Assembly (NCBI RefSeq): GCF_001887355.1
Contig: NZ_MPIN01000001.1
Coordinates: 1,139,785 to 1,203,784 of the forward strand
DNA: 64,000 nucleotides
Direction: 5' to 3'
Source: Cystobacter ferrugineus
GTDB taxonomy: Bacteria; Myxococcota; Myxococcia; Myxococcales; Myxococcaceae
A program made the translations under genes and the position numbers. Of the stretch, positions 52,437-61,430 are shown one piece after another. Below the pieces are notes generated by a model that worked only from the letters and a program-made list of their open reading frames with translations, was not told the DNA's origin and searched no databases. Each line of letters begins with the position of its first letter. The first letter of the stretch is position 1.

Positions 52437-55400
52437 ATGAAGGCAAGACGGAGTCCGCGGGCCACGGGTGCGATCGTGGCCGCGGGGTTGTCCTATGGAT
52501 CGGTGGCGAGCGCGGACAGCGTGATTCTCGGAACGGTGCTCGACGCCGAGACCAGGAATCCAGTTCCGGACGTGGTCATCACGGCCACCTCGCCTGGACT
52601 CCAAGGGGAACAGGCGGTGGTGACGGACGCCCAAGGGCAGTACCGCCTTCCCCAGCTCCCGCCGGGCGTGTACGTCCTGCGCTTCGACAAGGAAGCCTTC
52701 AGCCCCTACTCCCGCTCGGACATCCATCTGCGGCTGGACCGCACCTTGCGCGTCAACGTGGAACTGCTGCCCGAGAACGCCTCGCGGACCCTCACGCTCG
52801 ACTTCAAGGGCGTGGCGCCGACCCTCGACGTGGGCTCGACGGCGACGGGCCTCAACGTCGACCAGGACTTCATCCGGCGCATCGCCGTGAACCGTCCGGG
52901 TGGCAAGGCGGGCGCCGCCCGCTCCTTCGAGAGCCTCGCCGAGCTGGCGCCGGGCGCCCAGAACGACGCGTATGGCGTGTCCATCAACGGCGCCACCTCG
53001 CCGGAGAACGGGTACGTGGTGGATGGCCTGTCCAACAACGATCCCGCCTTCGGCGTCAACGCGAGCCCCTTGAGCGTGGAGTTCGTGCAGGACATCAACA
53101 TCATCACCGGCGGCTACATGCCGGAGTACGGCCGCTCCACGGGCGGGGTGCTCAACGCGGTGACGAAGTCCGGCTCCAACGAGTTCCACGGTTCCGTCTT
53201 TGGCACCGTCACCCCGGGCGCCTTCGAGGCCGCCCGGACCCAGGTGGTCAGCGCCTCCTCGGTGATCGCCGGCCGCAACGCCCTGGACGTGCTGGGCGAC
53301 GTGGGCGCCACCCTCGGCGGTCCCCTCCTCGAGGACAAGCTGTGGTTCTTCGCCGGGGTGTCTCCCAATTACAGCCACTACACGCACACGCGTTCGATCA
53401 ACGCCTACCAGACGGAACTCGACGCCTCGGGCAAGGTCGTGGTGAAGACAAATGACCGCGGCATCAACCTGTTCACGGAGATTCCAGGCTCGGTGCGGCG
53501 GATCGGCGCCCAGGCGCGAAGCCTGCAGTACCTCGGCAAGCTGACGTATTTGTTCAACCCGGATCACCACCTCTCCCTGTCCGTCTCGGGCACGCCGACC
53601 ACGACGGGGGGACGGGGCACCCTCTCCATCAACCCGTTGACGGGCCTCGTGCCCCCACTCCTCTCCGGCAACCCCGACGCCGAGAACTTCTATACCGAGG
53701 CGGCGTCGAGCACGACGTCCACCGCGCTCAAGTACTCGGGCTCCTCCGCCGACAAGAGACTCCTCCTCGACGCCACCCTCGGCTGGTTCCACCAGACGTC
53801 GTCCCTGCTGCCCTCGGACGGCTCGCGGGTGGGGTCCACCTCGGGCCTGGCGGGCCTGGCGGCGGTCAACTACAGCGCCCCGCGGCCCATCCACACCTAC
53901 GAGCCCGATCTCACCGAGGCCCGGACGGCGTGCACCCAGAACGGCGAGACGACGGGGCTCGTGGCCTGCCCGGTGTACTCGTACCTCGCGGGAGGGCCCG
54001 GCTACATCAACACGGCCCGGCTGGACCGCGTCCAGGCCAACGCCAAGGCCACCTACCTGCTCGAGGCCCTGGGCACCCATGTGTTCAAGCTGGGCGCGGA
54101 CGTGGAGTTGCTGCGCTATGAGAATCTCAAGGCCTACTCGGGGTCCGTGTACCTGCTCGAGGCAACCAACGGGGCCAACTGGGTGGACGTCCGCCGCTAC
54201 GGCTATCTGTCCGGCCCGGACATGGCCACCAGCCTGCCCTCCCTGTATTCGGTGACCGGCAGCAACACGTCGGGCGGCTTCCTGCAGGACAGTTGGACGA
54301 TCGGCCAGCGCGTGACGCTCAACGTCGGCGTGCGCTACGACACCCAGTGGCTCTACGGCGGTGACGGCAAACTGGCCTTCACGCTGCCCCACGAGCTCTC
54401 CCCGCGCCTGGGCGTGGTCGTGGACCCGCTGGCCAACGGCCGCATGAAGCTGTACGCCAACTTCGCGCGCTACTACGAGCAGATGCCCATCAACGTGCTG
54501 GACCGCGCCTTCCCGCTCGAGCCGCGCTATGTGGCCAAGCATGCCGCGGGCGTGGGCAGGTGCGATCCGGCCACCCTCCCAACGCGGGAAGGTCAGGCCA
54601 CCTGCCTGGCGGACTCCAACCTGGAGCTGTTCAACGGCGACGCGGGCCCCGCGCTCTCCGACCCGAGCTTCCTGCACTTCGGCGGCAAGGCCGACCTCGT
54701 GCCCGTGGAGCCCACCCTCCAACCCCAGTCCTCGGACGAGCTGCTGCTGGGCGCCGAGTACGAGTTGCTGACCCACCTCCGCGTCGGTGCGTCCTACATG
54801 CACCGCTCCATGAACATGATCATCGAGGACATGAGCCGGGATGGGGGCAACTCGCGCTTCCTGGGCAACCCGGGCGTGGGCTTCGCCCAGGAGTTCCCCA
54901 AGGGGATGCGCGACTACGACGCGGTGACGGTGTTCCTCAGCCACACCTTCAGCGAGGGCTGGCTGGCGCAGGCGAGCTACACCTGGTCACGGCTGTATGG
55001 CAATTACTCGGGTCTGTTCCGCCCGGAGAACAATCAATTGGATCCGAACTTCAACTCGGACTTCGACCTGGTGACGCTGATGGAGAATCGCGAGGGACTC
55101 CTGCCCTTCGACCGGCCCCATGCCATCAAGCTGTTTGGCGCCAGGGAGTTCGACATCTCCCGGGAGCTGAGCGCGAGCCTGGGGCTGTCGTACCGCGGCA
55201 ACTCCGGCATTCCCATCAGCCACCTCGGCGCGCACCCGATCTACGGCCCCAAGGAGGCGTTCATCCTGGCCCGTGGCTCGGCGGGCCGCACGCCGTGGGT
55301 GCACACCGTCGATGCGAATGCCGGGGTGAATTACCGCCTGAGCAAGACGCACGTGCTGTCGCTCAGCGTGGACGTGTTCAACCTCTTCAACTTCCAGCAG

Positions 55401-55625
55401 GTCACGAGCGTGGACGAGGCCTATACCTTCCAGGGCGTGCTCCCCATCACGGGGGGCAAGGCGGCCGGAGGGGTCCTGACGGCGGACCAGGTCACCGTCC
55501 TCGACCCCGCCACGGGCCTGCCCGCCGGCAAGCTGTCCGCGGACGACGTGAACAAGAACTTCAAACAACCCACCGCCTACCAGAGCCCGCGGCAGATCCG
55601 GCTGGGCCTCAGGTACACCTTCTAG
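52437..55625 (+). CDS. Oar-like TonB-dependent outer membrane receptor
   Basis: 1062 residues from ATG 52437. A signal peptide is followed by a carboxypeptidase-regulatory-like beta domain (ILGTVLDAETRNPVPDVVIT, GQYRLPQLPPGVYVLRF). Next come a plug (VDGLSNNDPAF, EYGRSTGGVLNAVTKSGSNE) and a long beta barrel ending LGLRYTF with C-terminal Phe. This is the Oar/TonB-receptor class so frequent in myxobacteria, which import or export large substrates and adhesins. A lipoprotein gene follows after 27 bp and may cap or assist it. Confidence 0.88.
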   Translation: MKARRSPRATGAIVAAGLSYGSVASADSVILGTVLDAETRNPVPDVVITATSPGLQGEQAVVTDAQGQYRLPQLPPGVYVLRFDKEAFSPYSRSDIHLRLDRTLRVNVELLPENASRTLTLDFKGVAPTLDVGSTATGLNVDQDFIRRIAVNRPGGKAGAARSFESLAELAPGAQNDAYGVSINGATSPENGYVVDGLSNNDPAFGVNASPLSVEFVQDINIITGGYMPEYGRSTGGVLNAVTKSGSNEFHGSVFGTVTPGAFEAARTQVVSASSVIAGRNALDVLGDVGATLGGPLLEDKLWFFAGVSPNYSHYTHTRSINAYQTELDASGKVVVKTNDRGINLFTEIPGSVRRIGAQARSLQYLGKLTYLFNPDHHLSLSVSGTPTTTGGRGTLSINPLTGLVPPLLSGNPDAENFYTEAASSTTSTALKYSGSSADKRLLLDATLGWFHQTSSLLPSDGSRVGSTSGLAGLAAVNYSAPRPIHTYEPDLTEARTACTQNGETTGLVACPVYSYLAGGPGYINTARLDRVQANAKATYLLEALGTHVFKLGADVELLRYENLKAYSGSVYLLEATNGANWVDVRRYGYLSGPDMATSLPSLYSVTGSNTSGGFLQDSWTIGQRVTLNVGVRYDTQWLYGGDGKLAFTLPHELSPRLGVVVDPLANGRMKLYANFARYYEQMPINVLDRAFPLEPRYVAKHAAGVGRCDPATLPTREGQATCLADSNLELFNGDAGPALSDPSFLHFGGKADLVPVEPTLQPQSSDELLLGAEYELLTHLRVGASYMHRSMNMIIEDMSRDGGNSRFLGNPGVGFAQEFPKGMRDYDAVTVFLSHTFSEGWLAQASYTWSRLYGNYSGLFRPENNQLDPNFNSDFDLVTLMENREGLLPFDRPHAIKLFGAREFDISRELSASLGLSYRGNSGIPISHLGAHPIYGPKEAFILARGSAGRTPWVHTVDANAGVNYRLSKTHVLSLSVDVFNLFNFQQVTSVDEAYTFQGVLPITGGKAAGGVLTADQVTVLDPATGLPAGKLSADDVNKNFKQPTAYQSPRQIRLGLRYTF

Positions 55626-55652
55626 CCCTCCCGTGGATTGGAGCGACGCGCG

Positions 55653-56423
55653 ATGAACATGCAGATGGCGACCCTGATGGTCCTGGCGAGCACGGTCGGC
55701 GGCCTGTCTGGCTGCGCCGTGCAACAGCCCTCCCCCGGCTGCCAGATCCAGGATGGGCTCTGGCAGGTCGCGTACATTCCGAAGAACCCCGAGGATGTCT
55801 CCCGATCGTGCGGAACCCTCACCGCGGACCAGCTCGGGGTGTACAAGTACATGGTCCCCGTGAACGAGGAGCCCCAGGCACCGGCCTCCATGGCCCTGCG
55901 TCCCCTCGCGGCGGTCGCACTGGCGACCTACGTCGACACGACTGGCACCCGGCGGCCCCGGGTGACGCTGAGTCCTCCGGCGGACCCCTTGAGCCCGACG
56001 GATCCCACGGGCTCGCTCCGGGCTTCCGCGCTGGCCACGGCCCTGTCGGTGTTCTCCCAGGAGCCGGACGACCGGGACGTGTGCCTGGCGCCGTCCTTCA
56101 GCCGGATCACGATCGATGCCCGGGCCGTGGAGGACGCCAGCGGCGGTCCATTGCCCGCGCGGACGGTGGATTACCAGTTCAGCAACGTGTCCGTGTACTC
56201 CTCGCCGTCGGCTCCGGGAACCACGTTCGAGGGCTCGCTGGTGTTTGGTGATGGCTCCTGCACGGCCGAATACCGGGTGCTGGGCCTGTCTCCCGCGGTG
56301 CCGTGCGGCACGACCGACGACTGTAGGAACCCGGCCCTGGGCATCAACCCGGAACTCGACGTGGTGTGCCTCAACGGGGGCTGCTCGCCCAATCCGGCCA
56401 GGGCGTTTCCGTTTCTCGAGTAG
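55653..56423 (+). CDS. Lipoprotein partner of the TonB receptor
   Basis: 256 residues from ATG 55653, nine bases after GGAG. Lipobox LSGC at about residue 21. The mature protein has conserved-looking Cys pairs (CQIQDGLW, SRSCGTL, DVCLAP, GSCTAEY, PCGTTDDCR, CLNGGCS) and no recognised domain. Myxobacteria often encode such a lipoprotein directly after an Oar-like receptor, so a joint surface complex is likely. Confidence 0.7.
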   Translation: MNMQMATLMVLASTVGGLSGCAVQQPSPGCQIQDGLWQVAYIPKNPEDVSRSCGTLTADQLGVYKYMVPVNEEPQAPASMALRPLAAVALATYVDTTGTRRPRVTLSPPADPLSPTDPTGSLRASALATALSVFSQEPDDRDVCLAPSFSRITIDARAVEDASGGPLPARTVDYQFSNVSVYSSPSAPGTTFEGSLVFGDGSCTAEYRVLGLSPAVPCGTTDDCRNPALGINPELDVVCLNGGCSPNPARAFPFLE

Positions 56424-56484
56424 TGCGTACAAGACGCGGCTTGGGGTGGCCCTCGCGCCGGGGCCAACCCGCCTGCGCGGGCGT

Positions 56485-56574
56485 GTGCCCAAAGAGGGCT
56501 GCACGGCCTGTCCACCGGCCTGGCGCACAGCTTGGCGGCACTGAAGGGTCTGCCATCGAAGAAGATCCGCTGAG
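56485..56574 (+). pseudogene. Possible 3' remnant of a second sitI-type immunity gene
   Basis: The frame ending at the TGA at 56571-56573 finishes ALKGLPSKKIR. The intact SitI gene ends FKPLPSKKSR, and the DNA around both stops (56550-56578 and 58071-58099) agrees at 27 of 29 positions. The match fades upstream, so only the tail can be supported; the left boundary is approximate. It suggests another sitI once stood just upstream of sitA. Confidence 0.5.
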
Positions 56575-56629
56575 CCGGGAGACGCTTTTCGAGCGTGGAA
56601 GGCCCACGCGGCGAACGTAGGATGGTCGC

Positions 56630-57358
56630 ATGAGCTTTTTGTGCTCCAGAGTGGGGCTCGTGCTCCTCGGCGTGCTGCTGAGCGCCTGTGCTTCCTCCGC
56701 GCTCACGGTGCGTGAGGCCGGGGCGCCCGAGGTCGTGTCCTCTTCATGGGCGGAGGCCCGCGCGGACGCCACGTGCGTGGTGCCGCTGTGCGACGAGGAG
56801 CACAGTGCCATCTGGCGTTGCCAGGACGTGGTGGAAGCGGAGGCCCACCCCGTGCTGCTGGCGCAGGCGATGGTTCCGGCGCCCGCGCCCGCCCCGATGT
56901 TCCGCATGCCCTTGGTGCAGGGCCCCAGTGCAAGCCGCTGGTGGGGACATCCTCTCGCCGTGCCCGCGGGTGTGGAGCCTGTATTCGAAATCCCCTGGCA
57001 CAACTGGAAGACGCGGGGGCTGAGCGCGCCCAGGCTCTTCCGCCACCAGTGCCTCTCCCCTCCGCGCGAGCCCTTCGAGAAGCACCACATCTTCCCGCAG
57101 CAAAAGGAATTGGCTGAATGGTTTGGCAGCAGGGATATCGATATCCACGCCTTCACCATCCGGCTGCCGAGGAGTTTCCACCAATGGCTGCACAGTGGAG
57201 AACCCAAGGGAGGGCAATGGAATGAAGCGTGGCGGCAGTTCGTAAGGAAGAACCGCACCATCGCCAACGTGGAGGACATCTGGCGGTTCGCGGGTGAACT
57301 CATGATGCGGTTTGGAGTGAATGGTCCATTCGTGCCCTACTCTTGCGATGAGCGGTAG
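56630..57358 (+). CDS. sitA6: SitA6-family polymorphic toxin lipoprotein (TIGR02269 type)
   Basis: 242 residues with lipobox LLSAC (Cys20). The N-terminal half is a variable linker. The C-terminal ~100 residues (PFEKHHIFPQQKELAEWF, IDIHAFTIRLPRSFHQWLH, GGQWNEAWRQFVRKNR) are the TIGR02269/SitA6 toxin domain, with a His-His core as in HNH-type nucleases. In Myxococcus, SitA lipoproteins pass between cells by TraA-dependent outer-membrane exchange and poison non-kin that lack the cognate SitI. The immunity gene follows at once. No sitB was seen upstream, where a receptor-associated lipoprotein lies instead. Confidence 0.82.
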   Translation: MSFLCSRVGLVLLGVLLSACASSALTVREAGAPEVVSSSWAEARADATCVVPLCDEEHSAIWRCQDVVEAEAHPVLLAQAMVPAPAPAPMFRMPLVQGPSASRWWGHPLAVPAGVEPVFEIPWHNWKTRGLSAPRLFRHQCLSPPREPFEKHHIFPQQKELAEWFGSRDIDIHAFTIRLPRSFHQWLHSGEPKGGQWNEAWRQFVRKNRTIANVEDIWRFAGELMMRFGVNGPFVPYSCDER

Positions 57359-57374
57359 GGTGGCGAACACGCGC

Positions 57375-58094
57375 ATGCGATATTTCACCATCGACGAGGA
57401 CAGAGCCGCGGGCCTCACGGGCTTCGTTGACGCTGCACACAAGTGGAAGCTGCCAGGCATCCGCAATTGTCCAGTCTGCAAGTCCACCTGGAGTGCCGGG
57501 TTCGCTTATCCCTGCGTGGACCTGACCCCAGTGGCCGCCTTGGCCGATTTCGAGAAGGCCCGGCCCGAGCCCATCGAGGAGTACGAACGACTGTGTGAAC
57601 TGGTTCGTCCCCTGCTGCCTCCTGGTGCGCTGTTGGAACCGGGTACGACGTTCGGCCCACTGGTTGGTAGGGGCCAGGGTCGTTTCGGGCAGCTGGTGTC
57701 TCCTTATCCCTGGTGGCTCCTGGCGCGGCGCGAGGCGCTGGTGAAGATTCAGGCAGAGGGCTTGCGAGGACTCGAGGGGTGCCACACCGAGGTGCGTTTC
57801 CGCCAGCGCAACTCGCCCGAGTTGCTCGAACTGCAAATCCTCCCAATGGGCCGACTGCACCGGGATTGCCTGCCTCATCATCAACCGCCCTGCTCGCGCT
57901 GTGGTCGGGGCCGTACTCCCCTGCCCGATGACCTCCTGGTGGATGCCACCACGATTCAGCGGGACCTGGATTTATTCCGATTGGAGGATTTCTCCACGGT
58001 GATCGTCTGCACCGAGCGCTTTGCCGACGCCTGCCAACGCCTGGGCTTGGACGGCGTTGCCTTCAAGCCGCTGCCGTCGAAGAAGAGCCGCTGA
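57375..58094 (+). CDS. sitI6: SitI6-family double-CXXCG immunity protein
   Basis: 239 residues from ATG 57375, 16 bp after the sitA6 stop; ATG 57348 would overlap the toxin gene but is less like family starts (MRYF). Two zinc-type Cys motifs are seen: RNCPVCKSTWSAGFAYPC near residue 30, and PPCSRCGRGRTPLPDDLLVD near 180. This is the SitI6/double-CXXCG pattern. It should bind and neutralise the SitA6 toxin in the cytoplasm. It ends PLPSKKSR, matching the remnant before sitA6. Confidence 0.85.
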   Translation: MRYFTIDEDRAAGLTGFVDAAHKWKLPGIRNCPVCKSTWSAGFAYPCVDLTPVAALADFEKARPEPIEEYERLCELVRPLLPPGALLEPGTTFGPLVGRGQGRFGQLVSPYPWWLLARREALVKIQAEGLRGLEGCHTEVRFRQRNSPELLELQILPMGRLHRDCLPHHQPPCSRCGRGRTPLPDDLLVDATTIQRDLDLFRLEDFSTVIVCTERFADACQRLGLDGVAFKPLPSKKSR

Positions 58095-58099
58095 GCCGG

Positions 58100-58951
58100 T
58101 CAGCGCACCTGGGTGCCGAGCCGCGCCCAACGAATTCCTTCTCCTGGTGTCCACGAGAAGTGGATGAAGCGCACCGCGCCCACCACGTTCTCCACCGGCA
58201 GTGGCCCCCAGAAGCGGGAGTCCCAGGAGTTGTCCCGGTTGTCCCCGAGCATGAAGACGTGTCCCTCGGGCACCACGCACCCCGTCTCGCGTGTCTCCAT
58301 TCCCTCCGGGCACCCGTCGCTCGTGGGGAAGTCCATGGAGTCCAGGCAGGAGGCCTCCTCGCTGGAGGGGCGGCTGTCCACCGCCTGGCCGTCGATGGAG
58401 AGCCGTCCGCAGCGCACCTCCACCGCCTCACCCGCCAACGCCACCGCGCGCATGACGTAGCGCTGCTCGCGCTGCGCGGGATGCTGGAAGACGATGACCT
58501 CGCCTCTCTCCAACGGCCGACCCCACGGACTCGCCACCCGCTTGTCCGTATAGAACTGGTCTCCTGGGAGGAGTGTGGGCTGCATCGAGGCGGAGGGAAT
58601 GGTGAAGGGCTCGGCCAGCCACCTCCGGGTCGTGCTCGCCACGATGCCGGACCCCATCCAGAAGCCCACCAGGGTCAGCAGCACCCGCCACAGCCGCGGT
58701 ACGCCCGCCTCCGGCGGAGGCAGCCTCGCCACGTCCACCGCCGCGCCGAGGATTACCCCGAGCCCGAGCAGCAGCCCGGCGGAGCCCGTGAGTGGCAGCG
58801 AGGCCTGCGCCAACAACAAGGCCCCCAGCCACACGAGCCCCCGCCGCCAGCGGCCCCACAGCACGTGGCCACAGCCCGGGGTGGTGATGCTGAGCAGCAC
58901 CGCCAGCAAGCGGCGCCAACGAGAGACAGGGGGCGAGGAGATCGTCGTCAT
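58100..58951 (-). CDS. Signal peptidase I (S26) homologue lacking the catalytic lysine
   Basis: 283 residues from ATG 58951 (ATG 58999 adds 16). Two or three hydrophobic segments (WLGALLLAQASLPL, LLLGLGVILGAAVD, VLLTLVGFWMG) precede the catalytic part. Box B is PSASMQPTL with Ser122 in place. Box E is GDNRDNSWDSRFWG. Box D reads RYVMRAVALAGE where E. coli has YIKRAVGLPGD, so the general-base Lys145 equivalent is Met167. Unless another lysine substitutes, it should be inactive or altered. A long Cys-containing insertion (about 195-225) is also present. A housekeeping LepB presumably exists elsewhere. Confidence 0.82.
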   Translation of the reverse strand: MTTISSPPVSRWRRLLAVLLSITTPGCGHVLWGRWRRGLVWLGALLLAQASLPLTGSAGLLLGLGVILGAAVDVARLPPPEAGVPRLWRVLLTLVGFWMGSGIVASTTRRWLAEPFTIPSASMQPTLLPGDQFYTDKRVASPWGRPLERGEVIVFQHPAQREQRYVMRAVALAGEAVEVRCGRLSIDGQAVDSRPSSEEASCLDSMDFPTSDGCPEGMETRETGCVVPEGHVFMLGDNRDNSWDSRFWGPLPVENVVGAVRFIHFSWTPGEGIRWARLGTQVR

Positions 58952-59069
58952 GGGTAGAGGGGAACGGCTCCGAAGCGGGTCATGAACAGGTACTTCCATG
59001 CTTACTTTACGTGGCGGAGCGTCTCACCCATCCTCGGAGAGCGCGAACTGCTCGGCGTGGGACGCGGTG

Positions 59070-59837
59070 TCAGGGCTCGAGTGAGCGAGGCTCCGGCTTT
59101 TTGGCGCGCACGGGCATGTAACACTTGCCCTCGTATTCGGCGGTGCCCTTGGGGCAGGGTGCATCCTGCTTTCCCTGGTACCAGCAGGCGCCCCGAATCT
59201 CCACATAGGCCCCTTCTCCACACGGAGGTTTCATCTGCCCGGGGAACGGCTCCTTGGGCATGGGGTAGCCAATGGCGGAATCGACGTCTGCCTGGTCGGC
59301 CCAGAATGTGGGCTCGGCGGGCATGGGCTCGGTCGTGTCCGCTCCCCGCACCGGAGAACCAAGACCGTGGGGACAGAGCACCACGGCCACCAGCACCAGC
59401 ACTCCCGCGACGAGTGCACCCGTCCTCACGTGCCGGCAGCCCGGTACCCGTGTCGTGTGTCTCTCGCTGGGCTGGGGCGTGGGCATTTGGGTGAACGCGG
59501 TGTTCGCCTCCTCCCGGTCCTCCACGGCGGCCATGGCCCCCGCGAGCCGGATGAATCCCAGGCCCACATCGGAGAGGGCGTCGGCGTCGGCCGGAGGAGG
59601 ACGCTCCAACTCCGTGGCGAGGAAGGGAGGAGACACCTGGGAGGTGACTCGCGCGGTCCAGTCGCTGCGAGGTGCCCAGGTGTCTTCGGGCTTCGGCACG
59701 AGCACGAGCGCGGGGCAGCCGGTGTCCACGTGGTGGGCCGCGTAGACCTGGCCGCCGGGCTCATCGAGCTCCTGGTAGCGCGTGTGGAGGAGATACGGCC
59801 CGAGTCTTCCACCCGTCCGGTCGTGGCTGTCGCCCAT
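59070..59837 (-). CDS. Kinase-derived membrane protein with Cys-rich tail
   Basis: 255 residues. The first ~70 residues (GPYLLHTRYQELDEPGGQVY, ALVLVPKPEDTW) resemble the glycine-loop and N-lobe region of myxobacterial Ser/Thr kinases, but no catalytic loop or DFG follows. A single membrane span (GALVAGVLVLVAVVLCP, about 140-157) leads to a C-terminal Cys module (FPGQMKPPCGEGAYVEIRGA, QDAPCPKGTAEYEGKCYMPV). That tail is common at the C-terminus of myxobacterial membrane kinases. Likely a degenerated kinase or regulatory relic keeping the outer module. Confidence 0.6.
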   Translation of the reverse strand: MGDSHDRTGGRLGPYLLHTRYQELDEPGGQVYAAHHVDTGCPALVLVPKPEDTWAPRSDWTARVTSQVSPPFLATELERPPPADADALSDVGLGFIRLAGAMAAVEDREEANTAFTQMPTPQPSERHTTRVPGCRHVRTGALVAGVLVLVAVVLCPHGLGSPVRGADTTEPMPAEPTFWADQADVDSAIGYPMPKEPFPGQMKPPCGEGAYVEIRGACWYQGKQDAPCPKGTAEYEGKCYMPVRAKKPEPRSLEP

Positions 59838-59984
59838 GTGAGAGCCCTCTCAAGAGGTGATGCGGCGCAGCCTACTGCGGACGTCACGTCGGGTGGAAGT
59901 GGGACGGAGACCACGACGGCAAACGGTGGCGATGGCTCCAAACCCCGCTGAGCGGCTACGCTCGCGAACGCCGAGGAGGCCGGA

Positions 59985-60858
59985 ATGTTGGCGAAGGTAA
60001 TCGGGACATGGCTCGCGGTGGCCGCGCTTCTCCTCTGGGCAAGCCCTGCCTACGGCGATACGAGCGCGGAGATCGCCACGCGTTTAGCCCATGCGAAGGC
60101 GGCATTGACGGCGACCCGTGGCCAACTCACGCCGGAGCAGTGGGCCCTGCTCAGCGACAAGCTCGCGGGCGCGGAGAAGGCCCTGGCGGACTACGACCAG
60201 TTCGTCGCGCGGACAGGACGGACACTGGCCACCGCCGAAGCGAGCGCCGCAGCAAGCACCAAGGCGCTCGCCGCCGAAGGCGAGGCCACGGCGGCCCGAG
60301 GCACGGTCTCGGTGCTCGGGAGGGTGGGGGTCATCTTCCTCTCCCTGGTCACGATCCAGAGAGATGACGATCCCAGGCTCTACGAATCCCGTCAGAAACG
60401 GGTGCTGGAAGCACAACTCCAGGAAGTCGGTCGCGCGGCCGAACAGGTCAAGGCGGAAGTCGAGCAGGCCAGCAAGTCCCCTGCCGCCAGGTTCGCCAGG
60501 CGCGAGGAGGAGGAAGAAGAGGAAGAGGACGGATATCTCCACCACATCGCGACGGATAAGAATGACATGTCCGACGCCCGTGGGACCGTGGACGCCAAGA
60601 TTTCGGCAGATCTTCGAAAAGGCGGGAATGACGTTGAACGACCCTGCCAATCTGGTGAAGGTCAAGGGCCACAGGGGCCCGCATCCCGAGCAGTATCATC
60701 AGCAGATTCGTGACGCACTACAGCTCGCGACGGATGGCTGCGTCGGCGTGGCGCAATGCCGTGAACGACTCACGAGAGCGCTTGGGCGGTTGGGCGTGGA
60801 GTGCTCGACTCCTGGAACAAGGCTGAACCAGTGGATTACGACGCCAACCGCAAGATAG
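59985..60858 (+). pseudogene. Secreted AHH-domain nuclease toxin, frameshifted in the toxin domain
   Basis: GAGGAGG precedes ATG 59985. A signal peptide (MLAKVIGTWLAVAALLLWAS) and a helical, then acidic middle lead to LHHIATDKNDMSDARG, the start of an AHH nuclease domain. The continuation PWTPRFRQIFEKAGMTLND, then GHRGPHPEQYH, is in the +1 frame and ends at the TAG at 60856. The break is at about 60583 (CGTGGGACCGTGG); losing one base or gaining two would restore it. So the toxin is inactivated here, or the assembly has a one-base error. The immunity gene follows after 13 bp. Confidence 0.8.
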
Positions 60859-60871
60859 GAACACCCAGCGA

Positions 60872-61429
60872 ATGCGCTACTTCCAGCTGATGGACGACGT
60901 GAATGTCCCTGGTGGATGGATACTGGGAACCCCGACCGATGAGCGGACGGGCCAGCCTCTGAGTGGCGTATTTCTCGCGGGTCATCCACTTCGCGTTAAC
61001 GGGCCTGTTCGAATTCCCTTCCTCCAGCCCGGAAGAGCGCTCGACTTCTCCCTGGCGGATACAGCGCCGATCGTCCACACGAAGGTGGCCTCGGTCCTGG
61101 CCGAGCTGGCGCCAGCCGATGTGCAACTCATCCCGGCGAACGTTGAGACACAGCCCGAGCAGTATTGCCTCTTGAATGTGCTGCGCATCGTGAAGTGCAT
61201 CGATGATGCCGCTTGCGAAGAGGTCAATTACTGGACGCCCGAAGACGGTGTTCCAGAGAAGACCGGGCGATACTTTTCCGTGTACGGCTTGAGAACCGCT
61301 CCCACACAGGTCGGAGGCGCCCGGATCTTCCGTCCCTGGGGATGGGAGATTGCCCTCATCGTCGCGGAAAGCATAAAGGAGGCAATGCAACGACTGGGCG
61401 TGACGGGTGCCCGGTTCGGGGAGGTTTGA
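60872..61429 (+). CDS. Imm11-type immunity protein
   Basis: 185 residues. MRYFQLMDDVNVPGGWILGT, RIPFLQPGRALDFS, PADVQLIPANVE and EEVNYWTPEDGVPEKTGRY form the pattern of the Imm11/myxobacterial immunity family that accompanies AHH and HNH toxins. It is cytoplasmic and would bind the neighbouring nuclease. It stays intact although the toxin gene is frameshifted, as expected of an orphan immunity gene that still protects against kin toxins. Confidence 0.78.
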   Translation: MRYFQLMDDVNVPGGWILGTPTDERTGQPLSGVFLAGHPLRVNGPVRIPFLQPGRALDFSLADTAPIVHTKVASVLAELAPADVQLIPANVETQPEQYCLLNVLRIVKCIDDAACEEVNYWTPEDGVPEKTGRYFSVYGLRTAPTQVGGARIFRPWGWEIALIVAESIKEAMQRLGVTGARFGEV

Positions 61430-61430
61430 A

